Positions 1-8,702 of a DNA stretch of 64,000 bases are shown piece after piece. The position numbers and the translations under genes were made by a program. The stretch is from Bdellovibrio sp. BCCA (lineage in GTDB: Bacteria > Bdellovibrionota > Bdellovibrionia > Bdellovibrionales > Bdellovibrionaceae), in the NCBI RefSeq assembly GCF_037996825.1, contig NZ_JBBNAC010000001.1, positions 3,596,001-3,660,000 on the forward strand, written 5' to 3'. Every line of letters starts with the position of its first letter. The stretch's first letter is position 1. Below the pieces are notes generated by a model. That model was not told the DNA's origin and ran no database searches. It worked only from the letters and a program-made list of their open reading frames with translations.

Positions 1-18
1 TCTTGAGCCGTTATGAAC

Positions 19-552
19 TTAAACTTTTTTTGCGAATTGCACATCTAAAGAAATCGAAACGTCGTCACCGACAAGTACGCCGCCTGCTTCCAGAGCCGCA
101 TTCCACGTTAAACCAAAATCTTTGCGTTTGATTTTAGTCGTTGCTGAAATACCAATCTTTGTATTTCCATAAGGGTCTTTCATTTCTGCCGAAGGACCTT
201 CGACATCAAGAACGACTTCTTTCGTCACTCCGTGAATTGTTAAGTCACCTGTCACTTTAAGATCATCACCATCTCTTTCGATCTTTTTAGATTTGAAACC
301 GATGGTTGGATATTTTTCGATATCAAAGAAGTCGGCACTTTTTAAGTGACCGTCACGTTGAGCTTCACGAGTGTTGATGCTAGCGGCATCAATTGTCGCC
401 TCAACGGAAGATTTTGTGATATCGGAAGGATCGTACTGAAGTGTGCCAGAAAGCTTTTCAAAGCCACCGTGAACCTTTGCGATCATCATGTGTTTAACAG
501 AAAAGTTTGCGCTCGAGTGAGCCGAATCAATTTGCCAGGTAGTCATAGACAT
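19..552 (-). CDS. YceI family lipocalin-like protein, cytoplasmic form
   Basis: The 177-residue protein starts MSMTTWQIDSAHSSANFSVK, the opening of the YceI family (the W-x-I-D-x-x-H-S pattern), and fits a single YceI beta-barrel of usual length. YceI proteins bind isoprenoid-like or other amphiphilic ligands; the ligand here is unknown. There is no signal peptide, unlike E. coli YceI, so a cytoplasmic location is inferred. An upstream in-frame TTG would add four residues, but GGAGG lies five bases before ATG 552, so that ATG is chosen. It is transcribed away from its neighbour at 674, with about 120 bases between them. Confidence 0.88.
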   Translation of the reverse strand: MSMTTWQIDSAHSSANFSVKHMMIAKVHGGFEKLSGTLQYDPSDITKSSVEATIDAASINTREAQRDGHLKSADFFDIEKYPTIGFKSKKIERDGDDLKVTGDLTIHGVTKEVVLDVEGPSAEMKDPYGNTKIGISATTKIKRKDFGLTWNAALEAGGVLVGDDVSISLDVQFAKKV

Positions 553-673
553 ATGTTCCTCCAAGGAAACGTGTTATCGATGAACCTAGAATCGCACGGT
601 TTTAATTGTTGCAAAAGGACACAAGAATGCAAAACATTGTTGCAATTTTGTATCCAAGCATAAGAAGCCCTTA

Positions 674-1426
674 TTAAGTATTGGAAGCCGCGATACGACT
701 GCGGACTTTGGCATAAAATGGGACAGTGTATTTGCAGATAATGTGTACAATGTCAGTCCAACGAATATCCGCGATGCAGGCTAGCTCCACGCCTTCGTGG
801 TAACGAGGATTTTTCTCAAGGAAATAACGAACGTCAGCGCTTGAAAGATCACGTGTCGTTGGCACTGCCATCTGATCCTTGACTCGGCCTAAAGACTTTC
901 CAAAATCAATCAATGAAGTTTCTGATTTATAATAGCCGCTGAATTTTCCGTTGTAGAACGTATGCTTCACTGACGCGAGATCCGCAGGAATGGCTCCTTC
1001 CAACGATGGATAGGAGCGTGGAAAATTTCGACGCATCAACATGTAGGTCTTAAACCCCTTGCTGATAAGCATCCAATAAAGTGGAGCAAAAGGATGACGT
1101 AAGCGAGTTAGAAAAAGCACGCGAGTGAATGCAGATTGCAAAGTGCGTGAGCCCCAATAGTCGCTATCAACGACAGTATCCCCAGAATAAATTACGCGAC
1201 CGCCCTCAGGAAGTTCACGAATCAAGATCGTGCTAAAACCAAATAAAAATGGTTCAGAAGATTTGCTTCGATCCCAAAGCATAATGACGCTGGTTTTTTC
1301 TGAAAGATCAGAATTAAAACGCTCAAACTCCACGTCGAAATAATACTTACCGAAAAGATCGAACATGCGTCGACGAAGAGTGGAATCAATTTGTGATACA
1401 GGAAGCAACGTATAACTCAAATCCAT
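674..1426 (-). CDS. GNAT/acyltransferase-like hypothetical protein
   Basis: This is a 250-residue soluble protein without signal peptide. I do not recognise a named family. Its middle (about residues 60-115) has a strand-rich stretch ending in YSGDTVVDSDYWG and then a helix. That resembles the strand 4, turn and helix of GNAT N-acyltransferases, but the classic acetyl-CoA loop is not clear. A similar pattern (YLGDLRMGFDRKG) occurs in the protein encoded at 6919-8046. A GTG 19 codons upstream has no ribosome site; ATG 1426 follows a GATAGG stretch at reasonable distance. The gene is divergent from the 1528-8655 cluster, with about 100 bases between starts, so it may share its control. Confidence 0.6.
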   Translation of the reverse strand: MDLSYTLLPVSQIDSTLRRRMFDLFGKYYFDVEFERFNSDLSEKTSVIMLWDRSKSSEPFLFGFSTILIRELPEGGRVIYSGDTVVDSDYWGSRTLQSAFTRVLFLTRLRHPFAPLYWMLISKGFKTYMLMRRNFPRSYPSLEGAIPADLASVKHTFYNGKFSGYYKSETSLIDFGKSLGRVKDQMAVPTTRDLSSADVRYFLEKNPRYHEGVELACIADIRWTDIVHIICKYTVPFYAKVRSRIAASNT

Positions 1427-1527
1427 AAAATACCTATCTTGGATATAATCACCCTGTAATTCCCTTGTAAAGCGACACTTCACCGTGGGAAGCTAATTTA
1501 TCTTATTTTGACATGAGGAACTATTTT

Positions 1528-4326
1528 ATGAGTTCAGAAAAAGCTCTAGCATTCAATATATTCACTCTGCCAGCGGCGCTTGAAAAAATTTACGCAAAAG
1601 CAGATCCGCGCTGGATTATTGCGATAATCTTGGGCTCCTATAATATTTTGGGCTTTACCGTTCTTGGTTTTAATCGTTCCCCCATGCAAATGGTGGTGAC
1701 TTCCATCATGGCCTGTCTGCTGGAACTTCTTTTGTGTTACTGGGTGCAACGCAAATGGGTTTTTCCGTTAAGCGCGCTCATCACAAGTTTTTCGCTAAGT
1801 CTTTTGCTAAACTATTCGCACAGCTATTGGATTTTAACTGTCCCGGTTTTTTTCGCGATCGGTTCAAAATATTTCTTAAGTCTTAATGGCCGACACTTTT
1901 TTAATCCTGCTTTGACGGGTGTTGTGTTCTGTTTGCTCTTTTCAAGCAAATTCATCACGGCGGCTCCAGCGTACCAGTGGACAGGCATTGAAAATCTTTG
2001 GGTCTTTATGACGTTCTTGGGAGTTTTCTTTCTGCTTCCAAAAATCAATCGCCACTGGCTTGTGATTTCTTTCCTTGCAACTTTCACAGCGCAAACGGCA
2101 CTGCGCGCGTTGATCATGCGTCATCATCTTCCCTTTGAAACTCTTTTTCTGGGAACTTTGACGTCGCCTTCATTTATCCTTTTTACGTTCTTTATGATCA
2201 CAGATCCTATGACTTCGCCAAAAACAAAAAAAGATCAGATCATTGTGGGAGCTTCCATTGCTTTGTTGGATTTGATTTTTCATATCTTCCAAAGTTACTA
2301 CACTTTCTTTTTTGCGGGCTTTACAGTCGCGAGCATTCGCTTTTTGTGGTTTCACTATAAAGCTCTTCGCGATGGCGGTGGTTTTGCCGGGTTTAAAAAA
2401 CGCCTCATTGAATATAAATACCCACGCAAGTTCACTGGTTCATTGGTCGCAGCCGCTTTGGTTTTTGGAACTTACAGTGTCGCCTCAAGTCCTGCGCATC
2501 TTTCAAAAGTTTTAAACTGGAAGTTTGATCATATTCCCGAGTCACAAAGCGGTTTGCATTCAGAGTTCGGAAATATTTTTGAACGTGTCGACCCGCGCAT
2601 TCAACACATTGTAAAATGGGTTTTCAGCGTGGGAGACAGCGTCGCCATTGGTGATTTTGATAATGACGGTAAGATGGATATTTTTTTGACGAATATGTTG
2701 AAAAAAGATTCTGAAAGAGCGGCTCTTTATCACAATGAGGGCGGTTTCCGTTTCACTCGCGTTGCTTTGCCTGAAATCACGACAAGATTCACTCACGTGG
2801 AAGACAATGGTATTCCGACAAATGCGCTTTTTGTCGACTATGATAACGACAATGACTTAGATCTTTTTATTTCCGTGGCTTTTGGATCATCCCGCCTGCT
2901 GAAAAATATGCTGACCGAAACCGGCAAGGCCGAATTCGTTGATGTGACGGCGGAAGTAGGTCTTGAGGATTATAATAACTCCATCACAGCAAACTTCTTT
3001 GATTTCAACCGTGATGGACTTTTGGATCTTTATATTGGGAACGTATGGCCGGATCATCTTCCCAATTACAACAAGCCAACGCCACTGAATCTGTTTCACC
3101 TTCCACAAACCGAATATGATGGCGATGAAAGAATGTTCGACTTTATGCACGCAAGCTGGCACTTGGCGAACAATGGCGGTGAAAACGTTGTCTTCGTTCA
3201 AGATAAGAACGGTCACTTTACTAAATTAGATTCCAAAGAAATTGGAATGCCGGAAACTCGTTGGTCTTTGGCTATTGGGACAGCGGATCTCAATCAAGAT
3301 GGATGGACCGACATTTACATCGCAAATGATTTCGGCCCGGATGATTTGTACTTCAATCAAGAAGGAAAAAAACTTTATAACCACAAAGGCACGATGTTTG
3401 GAAGTATCGGCAAGGATACTTACAAAGGCATGAACGCAAGTATTGCTGACGTGAACAATGATGGATTCCTCGACGTGTATGTTTCAAACGTGCACCATGC
3501 TCTGCAAGCAGAAGGTTCTTTGTTGTGGCTTTTCTCTAAAGACAAAAACGGGAACATGGTTATTCAGGATATGGCGACACAATGGGGCGCCTTGAATGAA
3601 GATCGTTTTGGTTGGGGCGCAAGTCTTGAAGACTTCGATAACGACGGTTGGGTGGATATCATCCAAGCCAACGGCATGGTGGATGATACGCCTGACAAAA
3701 AATTCGAGAGCTGTCCTGATTATTGGTACGTGAACGAAAAAGTTGCGCGCAGTGCTCCTAGTTATCATCGCCTGGCTAACAAGTGGGGCGATATTCGCGG
3801 ACGTTGTATTTATGGAAAAGAAAAAAACCGCGTTTACATCAATCAGGGAACGTCTCTTGGAAATAAATTTGTCGACGTCGCGGACCTCGTTGGTTTGACC
3901 GAAGAAACAAACAGCCGCGGTGTTGCTTCGGCGGACTTTGATAATGACGGACGCAGGGATGTTGTGATCACTCACATGTATGCGTCACCTACTCTGGTTC
4001 GAAATGTTTTAAAAGAAGGTGCGAGCACTCCTCACTGGGTGGGTCTGCAGCTTCGCGGTGACGGCAAGACATGCAATACGCGTGCGGTTGGTACACAAGT
4101 TAAAATGCACTATAAAATCAAAGGCCAAGACACCGTGCAAATTAAAGAAGTTCAGCTTGCCACAGGATTTTCTGCACAAAGTGATGAACGACTTCTTTTT
4201 GGCTTGGGCGATTTCGCAGAACCCGTTGAAATTGAAATCACTTGGTGCGGCTTAAGAAAAGAAACGCGCACTTTAGATATTGATAAATATCACCTTATTC
4301 AAATGAGCCCTGTGACGACTCCATGA
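1528..4326 (+). CDS. RnfD/NqrB-like membrane domain fused to FG-GAP repeats and an UnbV domain
   Basis: The protein has 932 residues. Residues about 25-280 form a polytopic membrane domain with two motifs of the NqrB/RnfD family: NGRHFFNPALTGV and FFMITDPMTSP (compare F-x-x-T-D-P-V-T in RnfD). An extra membrane segment follows near 305-320. From about 370 to 830 there are seven FG-GAP/VCBS repeats with calcium-type D-x-D-x-D-G loops, such as DFDNDGKMD, DYDNDNDLD and DFNRDGLLD. The end (about 835-930) matches an ASPIC/UnbV domain, as in CRTAC1-type proteins. I see no clear S-G-A-T flavin-attachment motif. RnfD-type proteins carry electrons through membranes; a redox role is inferred, with the repeats probably periplasmic. 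ATG 1528 is chosen because GAGGAA precedes it. The end overlaps the GH3 gene by ATGA. Confidence 0.8.
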   Translation: MSSEKALAFNIFTLPAALEKIYAKADPRWIIAIILGSYNILGFTVLGFNRSPMQMVVTSIMACLLELLLCYWVQRKWVFPLSALITSFSLSLLLNYSHSYWILTVPVFFAIGSKYFLSLNGRHFFNPALTGVVFCLLFSSKFITAAPAYQWTGIENLWVFMTFLGVFFLLPKINRHWLVISFLATFTAQTALRALIMRHHLPFETLFLGTLTSPSFILFTFFMITDPMTSPKTKKDQIIVGASIALLDLIFHIFQSYYTFFFAGFTVASIRFLWFHYKALRDGGGFAGFKKRLIEYKYPRKFTGSLVAAALVFGTYSVASSPAHLSKVLNWKFDHIPESQSGLHSEFGNIFERVDPRIQHIVKWVFSVGDSVAIGDFDNDGKMDIFLTNMLKKDSERAALYHNEGGFRFTRVALPEITTRFTHVEDNGIPTNALFVDYDNDNDLDLFISVAFGSSRLLKNMLTETGKAEFVDVTAEVGLEDYNNSITANFFDFNRDGLLDLYIGNVWPDHLPNYNKPTPLNLFHLPQTEYDGDERMFDFMHASWHLANNGGENVVFVQDKNGHFTKLDSKEIGMPETRWSLAIGTADLNQDGWTDIYIANDFGPDDLYFNQEGKKLYNHKGTMFGSIGKDTYKGMNASIADVNNDGFLDVYVSNVHHALQAEGSLLWLFSKDKNGNMVIQDMATQWGALNEDRFGWGASLEDFDNDGWVDIIQANGMVDDTPDKKFESCPDYWYVNEKVARSAPSYHRLANKWGDIRGRCIYGKEKNRVYINQGTSLGNKFVDVADLVGLTEETNSRGVASADFDNDGRRDVVITHMYASPTLVRNVLKEGASTPHWVGLQLRGDGKTCNTRAVGTQVKMHYKIKGQDTVQIKEVQLATGFSAQSDERLLFGLGDFAEPVEIEITWCGLRKETRTLDIDKYHLIQMSPVTTP

Positions 4327-5879
4327 GTTTTCTGTCTCAAACGGCTCACGCAGCCATTCAGGTTTATCAAAAGGCCTCTTACAAACGATTTGTAAAAGGT
4401 CTTTCTGAATTAGAGGCCTTGCAGAAACAAAAACTGCAAGACACTTTGTCGTATCTAAAACCCTATTTGGGTTCCCGGGCTGACGTTGCAGGTTACAAAG
4501 AATTTCACGAAAAATTTCCTATCACTTCTTATCACGATTATCGCGAACTTTTTTCTTCAGAGAGAAAAACGAACAATAAAACCTTGCCAGAAGTCGTTCG
4601 TTTTCAACCTACGAGCGGATCTACGGATAACTTAAAGTGGATTCCGTACACACAAGGGCTCTTAAAAGATTTCGATGCAGCGCTGGGGCCTTGGCTTTAT
4701 GATTTTTATTCTTCCTATCCTGAAGTTTTAAGAGGGCCTCACTATTGGTCTCTTTCATGGCTTCCTCAGGATCTGCGTGATGAAGGTGTGAGACTCAATG
4801 ACACCGAACTTTTCCCTGCGTGGAAAAAGTTATTGTTAAAACAAACAATGGCGGTAATGGCACCTGTGGATCTTGCCGGAAGCAGTGAAAGCTCTTTATT
4901 TGCGACGGTTGCATACTTGCTAGATCGCGACGATCTAAGTTTTGCCTCAGTGTGGAGTCCGACCTATTGGCTGACTCTATTAAAGATTTTAGAAACACAT
5001 CAAAAATCTTTAGCGCACTCCCTGATGGAAGGGGAATGGCAAGCTTACGCAAATGAACTTACGATGTTAGAGTGTCCGCACAATCCTGAAAGAGGTCGCG
5101 AGCTTTTGTCTTCCACGAATGCGCAAGAACTTTGGCCTCAATTAAAAGCTTTAAGCTGTTGGACGACGTCGACAAGCTCTGCTTTTGCGAAAGATATCGA
5201 GAATCGTTTTCCGAAACTCAAAGTTATCGGAAAAGGCCTTTGGGCGACGGAAGGTGTTGTAACGATTCCATTTCAAGGTCATTACACTTTGGCTTCTCAA
5301 AGTCACTTCTTTGAATTTGAAGATATCGAATCAAAAGAAATTCTTCCGTCATGGGAGTTACGGATTGGACAAAAAGTCAGTCCGATTCTTACGACCACTG
5401 GCGGATTGATTCGTTATAAAATGCAGGATGTTTTAGAAGTTTCAGGCTTTAATAGAAAAACACCATGTTTAAATTTTTTAGGGCGTGCTGATGGTGTTGA
5501 CATGGTCGGCGAAAAAACCTCAAGCCTTCGCGCTCAAGAAGTTTTATCCGCACTTAGCAAGTTTGCTCCCCATCAGGAATCTTATTTGTTTGCCGTGAAA
5601 GCAGAGACAAATCAGCACTACTGTGCGGTTCTGAGTCGCCAAGGCAATAAAACTCTCGCTGAACTCTCAAAAGAATTGGAAGAATTATTATCAGAATCAT
5701 TTCACTACAAACTCGCCCGCGAATTGCAACAACTAGGGCCGGCTCAGGTGCTGGTGCACGAAAAGGCTCACGAGAAGTACTTACAGCTTCATTTAAATCG
5801 CGGTATGGTATTAGGGAATATTAAAACGGAGTCTTTGCGCCTCATTTCGGAAAAAGAACTCCAGGAGAATTTTTTATGA
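4323..5879 (+). CDS. GH3-family acyl-adenylate/amide synthetase
   Basis: The 518-residue product matches the GH3 (auxin-responsive promoter) family, adenylating enzymes that join a carboxylic acid to an amine through an acyl-AMP. Visible motifs: the ATP loop TSGSTDNLKWIPYT (about 97-110), the AMP motif GLWATEGVV near 305, and GGLIRYKMQDVLEVSGF near 360, which corresponds to the G-L-Y-R-Y-R-x-G-D block. FLGRADGVDMVGEK follows as the hinge to the C-terminal cap. Length is slightly below plant GH3 proteins, as usual in bacteria. It overlaps both neighbours by ATGA and is surely translated with them. The acid and amine substrates cannot be read from sequence. GH3 proteins outside plants are poorly characterised. 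Confidence 0.85.
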   Translation: MSFLSQTAHAAIQVYQKASYKRFVKGLSELEALQKQKLQDTLSYLKPYLGSRADVAGYKEFHEKFPITSYHDYRELFSSERKTNNKTLPEVVRFQPTSGSTDNLKWIPYTQGLLKDFDAALGPWLYDFYSSYPEVLRGPHYWSLSWLPQDLRDEGVRLNDTELFPAWKKLLLKQTMAVMAPVDLAGSSESSLFATVAYLLDRDDLSFASVWSPTYWLTLLKILETHQKSLAHSLMEGEWQAYANELTMLECPHNPERGRELLSSTNAQELWPQLKALSCWTTSTSSAFAKDIENRFPKLKVIGKGLWATEGVVTIPFQGHYTLASQSHFFEFEDIESKEILPSWELRIGQKVSPILTTTGGLIRYKMQDVLEVSGFNRKTPCLNFLGRADGVDMVGEKTSSLRAQEVLSALSKFAPHQESYLFAVKAETNQHYCAVLSRQGNKTLAELSKELEELLSESFHYKLARELQQLGPAQVLVHEKAHEKYLQLHLNRGMVLGNIKTESLRLISEKELQENFL

Positions 5880-6928
5880 TGTTAAGTCTTCGCGAACGAG
5901 ACAAAGCTTTAATCAATAACTGGTACATTGCTTGTCTTTCTAACGAATTGACTTCCAAGGCTGCGCTGAAGCGAGTGATTTACGACACGCCTCTTGCTCT
6001 TTTTAGAGATCCTCAAGGAAAACCTACGGCTCTTTTAGATCGCTGTGTGCATCGCGGGGCCCAGCTTTCGCTTGGATATTGCGATGAAGGACACTTACGC
6101 TGTCCTTATCACGGCTGGCGCTACGACTCGCAAGGTGTCGTGAATGAAATCCCTTCTGAAGGAAAAGGTGAATGCAAAGGCCGCCATCAACAACGATCTT
6201 ATCCAACCATTGAACAAGATGGAGCGATTTGGGTGTGGATGGGAGAAGGCCCTCCTAAAACGGAAACTCCTCCTTGGCGTTTTCCCAATTATGGGGAAAG
6301 CAAATGGTGTCACTACTACATGATCACGGACTTTGATAACGAAGTGACGAATCTTGTGGAAAATTTCATGGATGTTCCGCACACCGTGTTCGTGCACTCA
6401 GGATGGTTTCGCGATCGTCAGATGACTCACGTTCCAATGACCGTGGATGTGGAAAACGGTCAAGTAAATGTGACTTATCACCAGCCTCAGGACTCCATTG
6501 GATTTACAAGATTCTTGATTAATCCGCTAAATGAAAAAATGACCCACACGGACCGTTTTATTTTTCCGAATATCACGCGTGTGGATTATACATTTGGAAG
6601 TTCTTCCGCGTTTATCATTAACTCTCAGTGCACTCCAGTTTCGACAATGAAGTCCCGGGTGTATACGTACATCGCTTTTAAAACTTTGAATTATGCGTTT
6701 TTGTTAAAACCACTAATGCAGTTTTATACTCGCCAGGTGATCGAACAAGACGTCGAGATCATGAAAAATCAGGGCGATAATTTAAAACTTTTCCCAGATG
6801 TGCCTTTCCGTTCCAGCGAAGCGGATGAATTGCACTTAGCTATTGAAAAAATCCGCCGCTACGGAATTGAAGACAAACCTGAAACTTTCACCTTCGCCAA
6901 GAAAAGTGAGAAGCAGTTTTGGATATAA
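5876..6928 (+). CDS. Rieske non-heme iron oxygenase (PaO/VanA-like)
   Basis: The product has 350 residues. The Rieske [2Fe-2S] site is complete: C57-x-H59 and C76-x2-H79, in CVHRGAQLSLGY and CPYHGW. The catalytic domain shows the mononuclear iron motif ENFMDVPHTVFVH with H169 and H174, and D292 in IEQDVEIMK as the likely third ligand. This is the layout of single-component-type alpha subunits such as PaO, TIC55 and VanA, which hydroxylate or demethylate small aromatic or lipid-like substrates with O2. No ferredoxin or reductase gene is adjacent, so the electron donor is open; the RnfD-like protein of this cluster is a speculative source. ATGA overlap with GH3 upstream, and a 10-base overlap with the next gene. 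Confidence 0.9.
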   Translation: MMLSLRERDKALINNWYIACLSNELTSKAALKRVIYDTPLALFRDPQGKPTALLDRCVHRGAQLSLGYCDEGHLRCPYHGWRYDSQGVVNEIPSEGKGECKGRHQQRSYPTIEQDGAIWVWMGEGPPKTETPPWRFPNYGESKWCHYYMITDFDNEVTNLVENFMDVPHTVFVHSGWFRDRQMTHVPMTVDVENGQVNVTYHQPQDSIGFTRFLINPLNEKMTHTDRFIFPNITRVDYTFGSSSAFIINSQCTPVSTMKSRVYTYIAFKTLNYAFLLKPLMQFYTRQVIEQDVEIMKNQGDNLKLFPDVPFRSSEADELHLAIEKIRRYGIEDKPETFTFAKKSEKQFWI

Positions 6929-8046
6929 GTGAATTTTTAAAGTCTCATTCTGGCGTCACCGTTGCGACAGAGAAAGACAACCAGGAAATTTTAAACTTTT
7001 TTAGCCAAACGCAGATTCAAGGGCGCGGGTTAAATATTGTTTATGATCGGACTCCAGATTTTTTCGCGTTTTTAAAAATTCACTCTCCACGCCTCTTGGT
7101 TCTTATCTATCGAGGTGTGGCTGGCGACATTCAGGGCGTTGCCACTATGCTTTTTCGAAAAGGCTACGTAGATGGAAAGGTCTCTGAGGTTTGTTACCTA
7201 GGTGATCTACGCATGGGATTTGATCGCAAAGGCGCCGTTCTTTGGCGAAAAATCTATGGGGAATTTTTTGCCCGCAAAAGTGAAATTGATCAACTGAAAG
7301 ACGTCGAACTTTTTTATACGTGCTTAATTGACGACAATGAACTTTCTCAGCGAAGTCTTGCGCGCAATAAAAAATCAGGATTTGCGTATCATCGCGTCTG
7401 TCCTTATTCGATGGTGGCCTTGATGATGAAAAAGCCCGGCTTACCGACTTCGCCGACGGAACACGAAGTGACCGATGATCCTTCACTTGAAACCTTGATC
7501 GACTTTTATAAGAAGAATGAAGACTCCACGACGGCGGGATATTTGTATTCCCAAGAGATTCCCGAACGTCTGAATAAATGGCCACAGCTTTCAAAAAAAG
7601 ACTTTTTGATTGTCCGCTATGAAGGCCGCGTCGTGGCTGCTTGTGCTTTATGGTCGCCGCGCGAATGTAAGCGCATCCTTCTCACAAGGGTTCCCTTTCA
7701 TCTTCGCGCCGTTTTTTCTTTCTTGCGTGTTCTAAGTTTTGGAAAGTTTCAATTTGCGGGAGAATTAAAGGTTCTTTACGTCACTCATCTTCTTTTTGAT
7801 CAAAAACTTTCCCAAGACGAAAAAGTAAAAATCTTTAAAGAAGTTTTAAAAGAAGCGTGGAAAGTTCGCGAGAAAAAAGGTTATCATTTCTTAAGTTTCT
7901 GCGACTTTAAAGAGGTGTCCTTAAAAGCAGCGGCGGATTCTTTCATCACAAATGACGTGGCCATGGCCATCCATGAAGTGATGGGAAGTGAAGACGAAGC
8001 TCCTACAAGTAAAAAGGACTACGGCTTTGAAATGGCATTAGTGTAA
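6919..8046 (+). CDS. GNAT-like N-acyltransferase domain protein
   Basis: This 375-residue soluble protein begins at TTG 6919, inside the end of the Rieske gene. A weak GAG-containing site precedes it, and the overlap argues for coupled translation. Residues about 45-115 look like a GNAT fold: GDIQGVATMLFRKGYVDGK, then YLGDLRMGFDRKG before a helix. A second region (about 175-350) may be another acyltransferase-like half (FLIVRYEGRVVAACALWSP). The GNAT assignment rests on pattern and predicted fold, not on an exact motif. In a cluster with a GH3 synthetase, an acyl-transfer role is reasonable, but substrates are unknown. Confidence 0.62.
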   Translation: MDISEFLKSHSGVTVATEKDNQEILNFFSQTQIQGRGLNIVYDRTPDFFAFLKIHSPRLLVLIYRGVAGDIQGVATMLFRKGYVDGKVSEVCYLGDLRMGFDRKGAVLWRKIYGEFFARKSEIDQLKDVELFYTCLIDDNELSQRSLARNKKSGFAYHRVCPYSMVALMMKKPGLPTSPTEHEVTDDPSLETLIDFYKKNEDSTTAGYLYSQEIPERLNKWPQLSKKDFLIVRYEGRVVAACALWSPRECKRILLTRVPFHLRAVFSFLRVLSFGKFQFAGELKVLYVTHLLFDQKLSQDEKVKIFKEVLKEAWKVREKKGYHFLSFCDFKEVSLKAAADSFITNDVAMAIHEVMGSEDEAPTSKKDYGFEMALV

Positions 8047-8055
8047 GGGGCACAA

Positions 8056-8655
8056 ATGGCTTTTTTGTTTCCAGTATTGTTGGTCGTTCAATTTTTATGT
8101 TCGATATGGTTTTACTACAAACAAAACAAAGGGGCTTTCGTTGGCGGTCCCATCAGTTGGCCCAAAGCTGTGTGGCTTTATCATGCGATCTTTTCTTGGT
8201 TCTTAGTGCCCTTAGTGTATTTGTCTCTTCCAGATTTGCATATCTCTTTGAAAATTTTGATCGGTTTGCATGCTCTTATTTGGTGGATTCGTGGGCCTTT
8301 AGAACTTGTGATGATTTATAAGTTCTTTAACTGGACACCTCGTTACGGAATCACTCATGACGTTTTTCATGTGATTTTGTTATTCGCTGGAATGGTGGCA
8401 ACTGCAAAACTTTGGCCGGAAAACATGACAAACTGGATGGCGTTCATTTATTGTGCAGTCACGGTGTTAATGTTGTGTTTTGAAATCAGCTTTGCCGCTT
8501 TATTCTTAGATGTCCGTGGAAACGAAGACTGCCGAATTTATTACGCGGCCGATGAACCGAAATGGAAATTCATCAACTGGCTCACGAAAGTAGGACTGGC
8601 ATTCGGTGTTGGCCATGCAATCATTCAGGCTATTCTCGCGATCGCATATCTTTAA
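8056..8655 (+). CDS. Polytopic inner-membrane protein of unknown function
   Basis: The 199 residues contain about six hydrophobic segments. Polar residues sit between them: an H in LYHAIFSWF, a pair in THDVFHVILL, and an acidic stretch FLDVRGNEDCRIYYAADEPK before the last membrane segment. I do not recognise the family. Histidines in or near membrane helices would fit a lipid-active or metal/heme-binding membrane enzyme, but this is only a hint. It lies ten bases after the GNAT-like gene, with GGGGC before the ATG. It closes the cluster and is followed by a strong terminator. Confidence 0.7.
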   Translation: MAFLFPVLLVVQFLCSIWFYYKQNKGAFVGGPISWPKAVWLYHAIFSWFLVPLVYLSLPDLHISLKILIGLHALIWWIRGPLELVMIYKFFNWTPRYGITHDVFHVILLFAGMVATAKLWPENMTNWMAFIYCAVTVLMLCFEISFAALFLDVRGNEDCRIYYAADEPKWKFINWLTKVGLAFGVGHAIIQAILAIAYL

Positions 8656-8661
8656 AAAAAG

Positions 8662-8690
8662 AAAAGGAGTGATTTCTCACTCCTTTTTCT
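8662..8690. terminator. Bidirectional hairpin terminator
   Basis: AAAAGGAGTGA pairs with TCACTCCTTTT around the loop TTTC, an 11-base perfect stem. It is flanked by A-runs on the left and T-runs on the right, so it can end transcription from both the cluster (+) and the AhpD-like gene (-). Confidence 0.85.
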
Positions 8691-8702
8691 GACTTCCAAC
8701 CT

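Noticed and set aside
3484-3975. 163-codon minus-strand frame
   Set aside because: Antisense to the FG-GAP repeats; repeated D-N-D-G codons give long open frames on the other strand.
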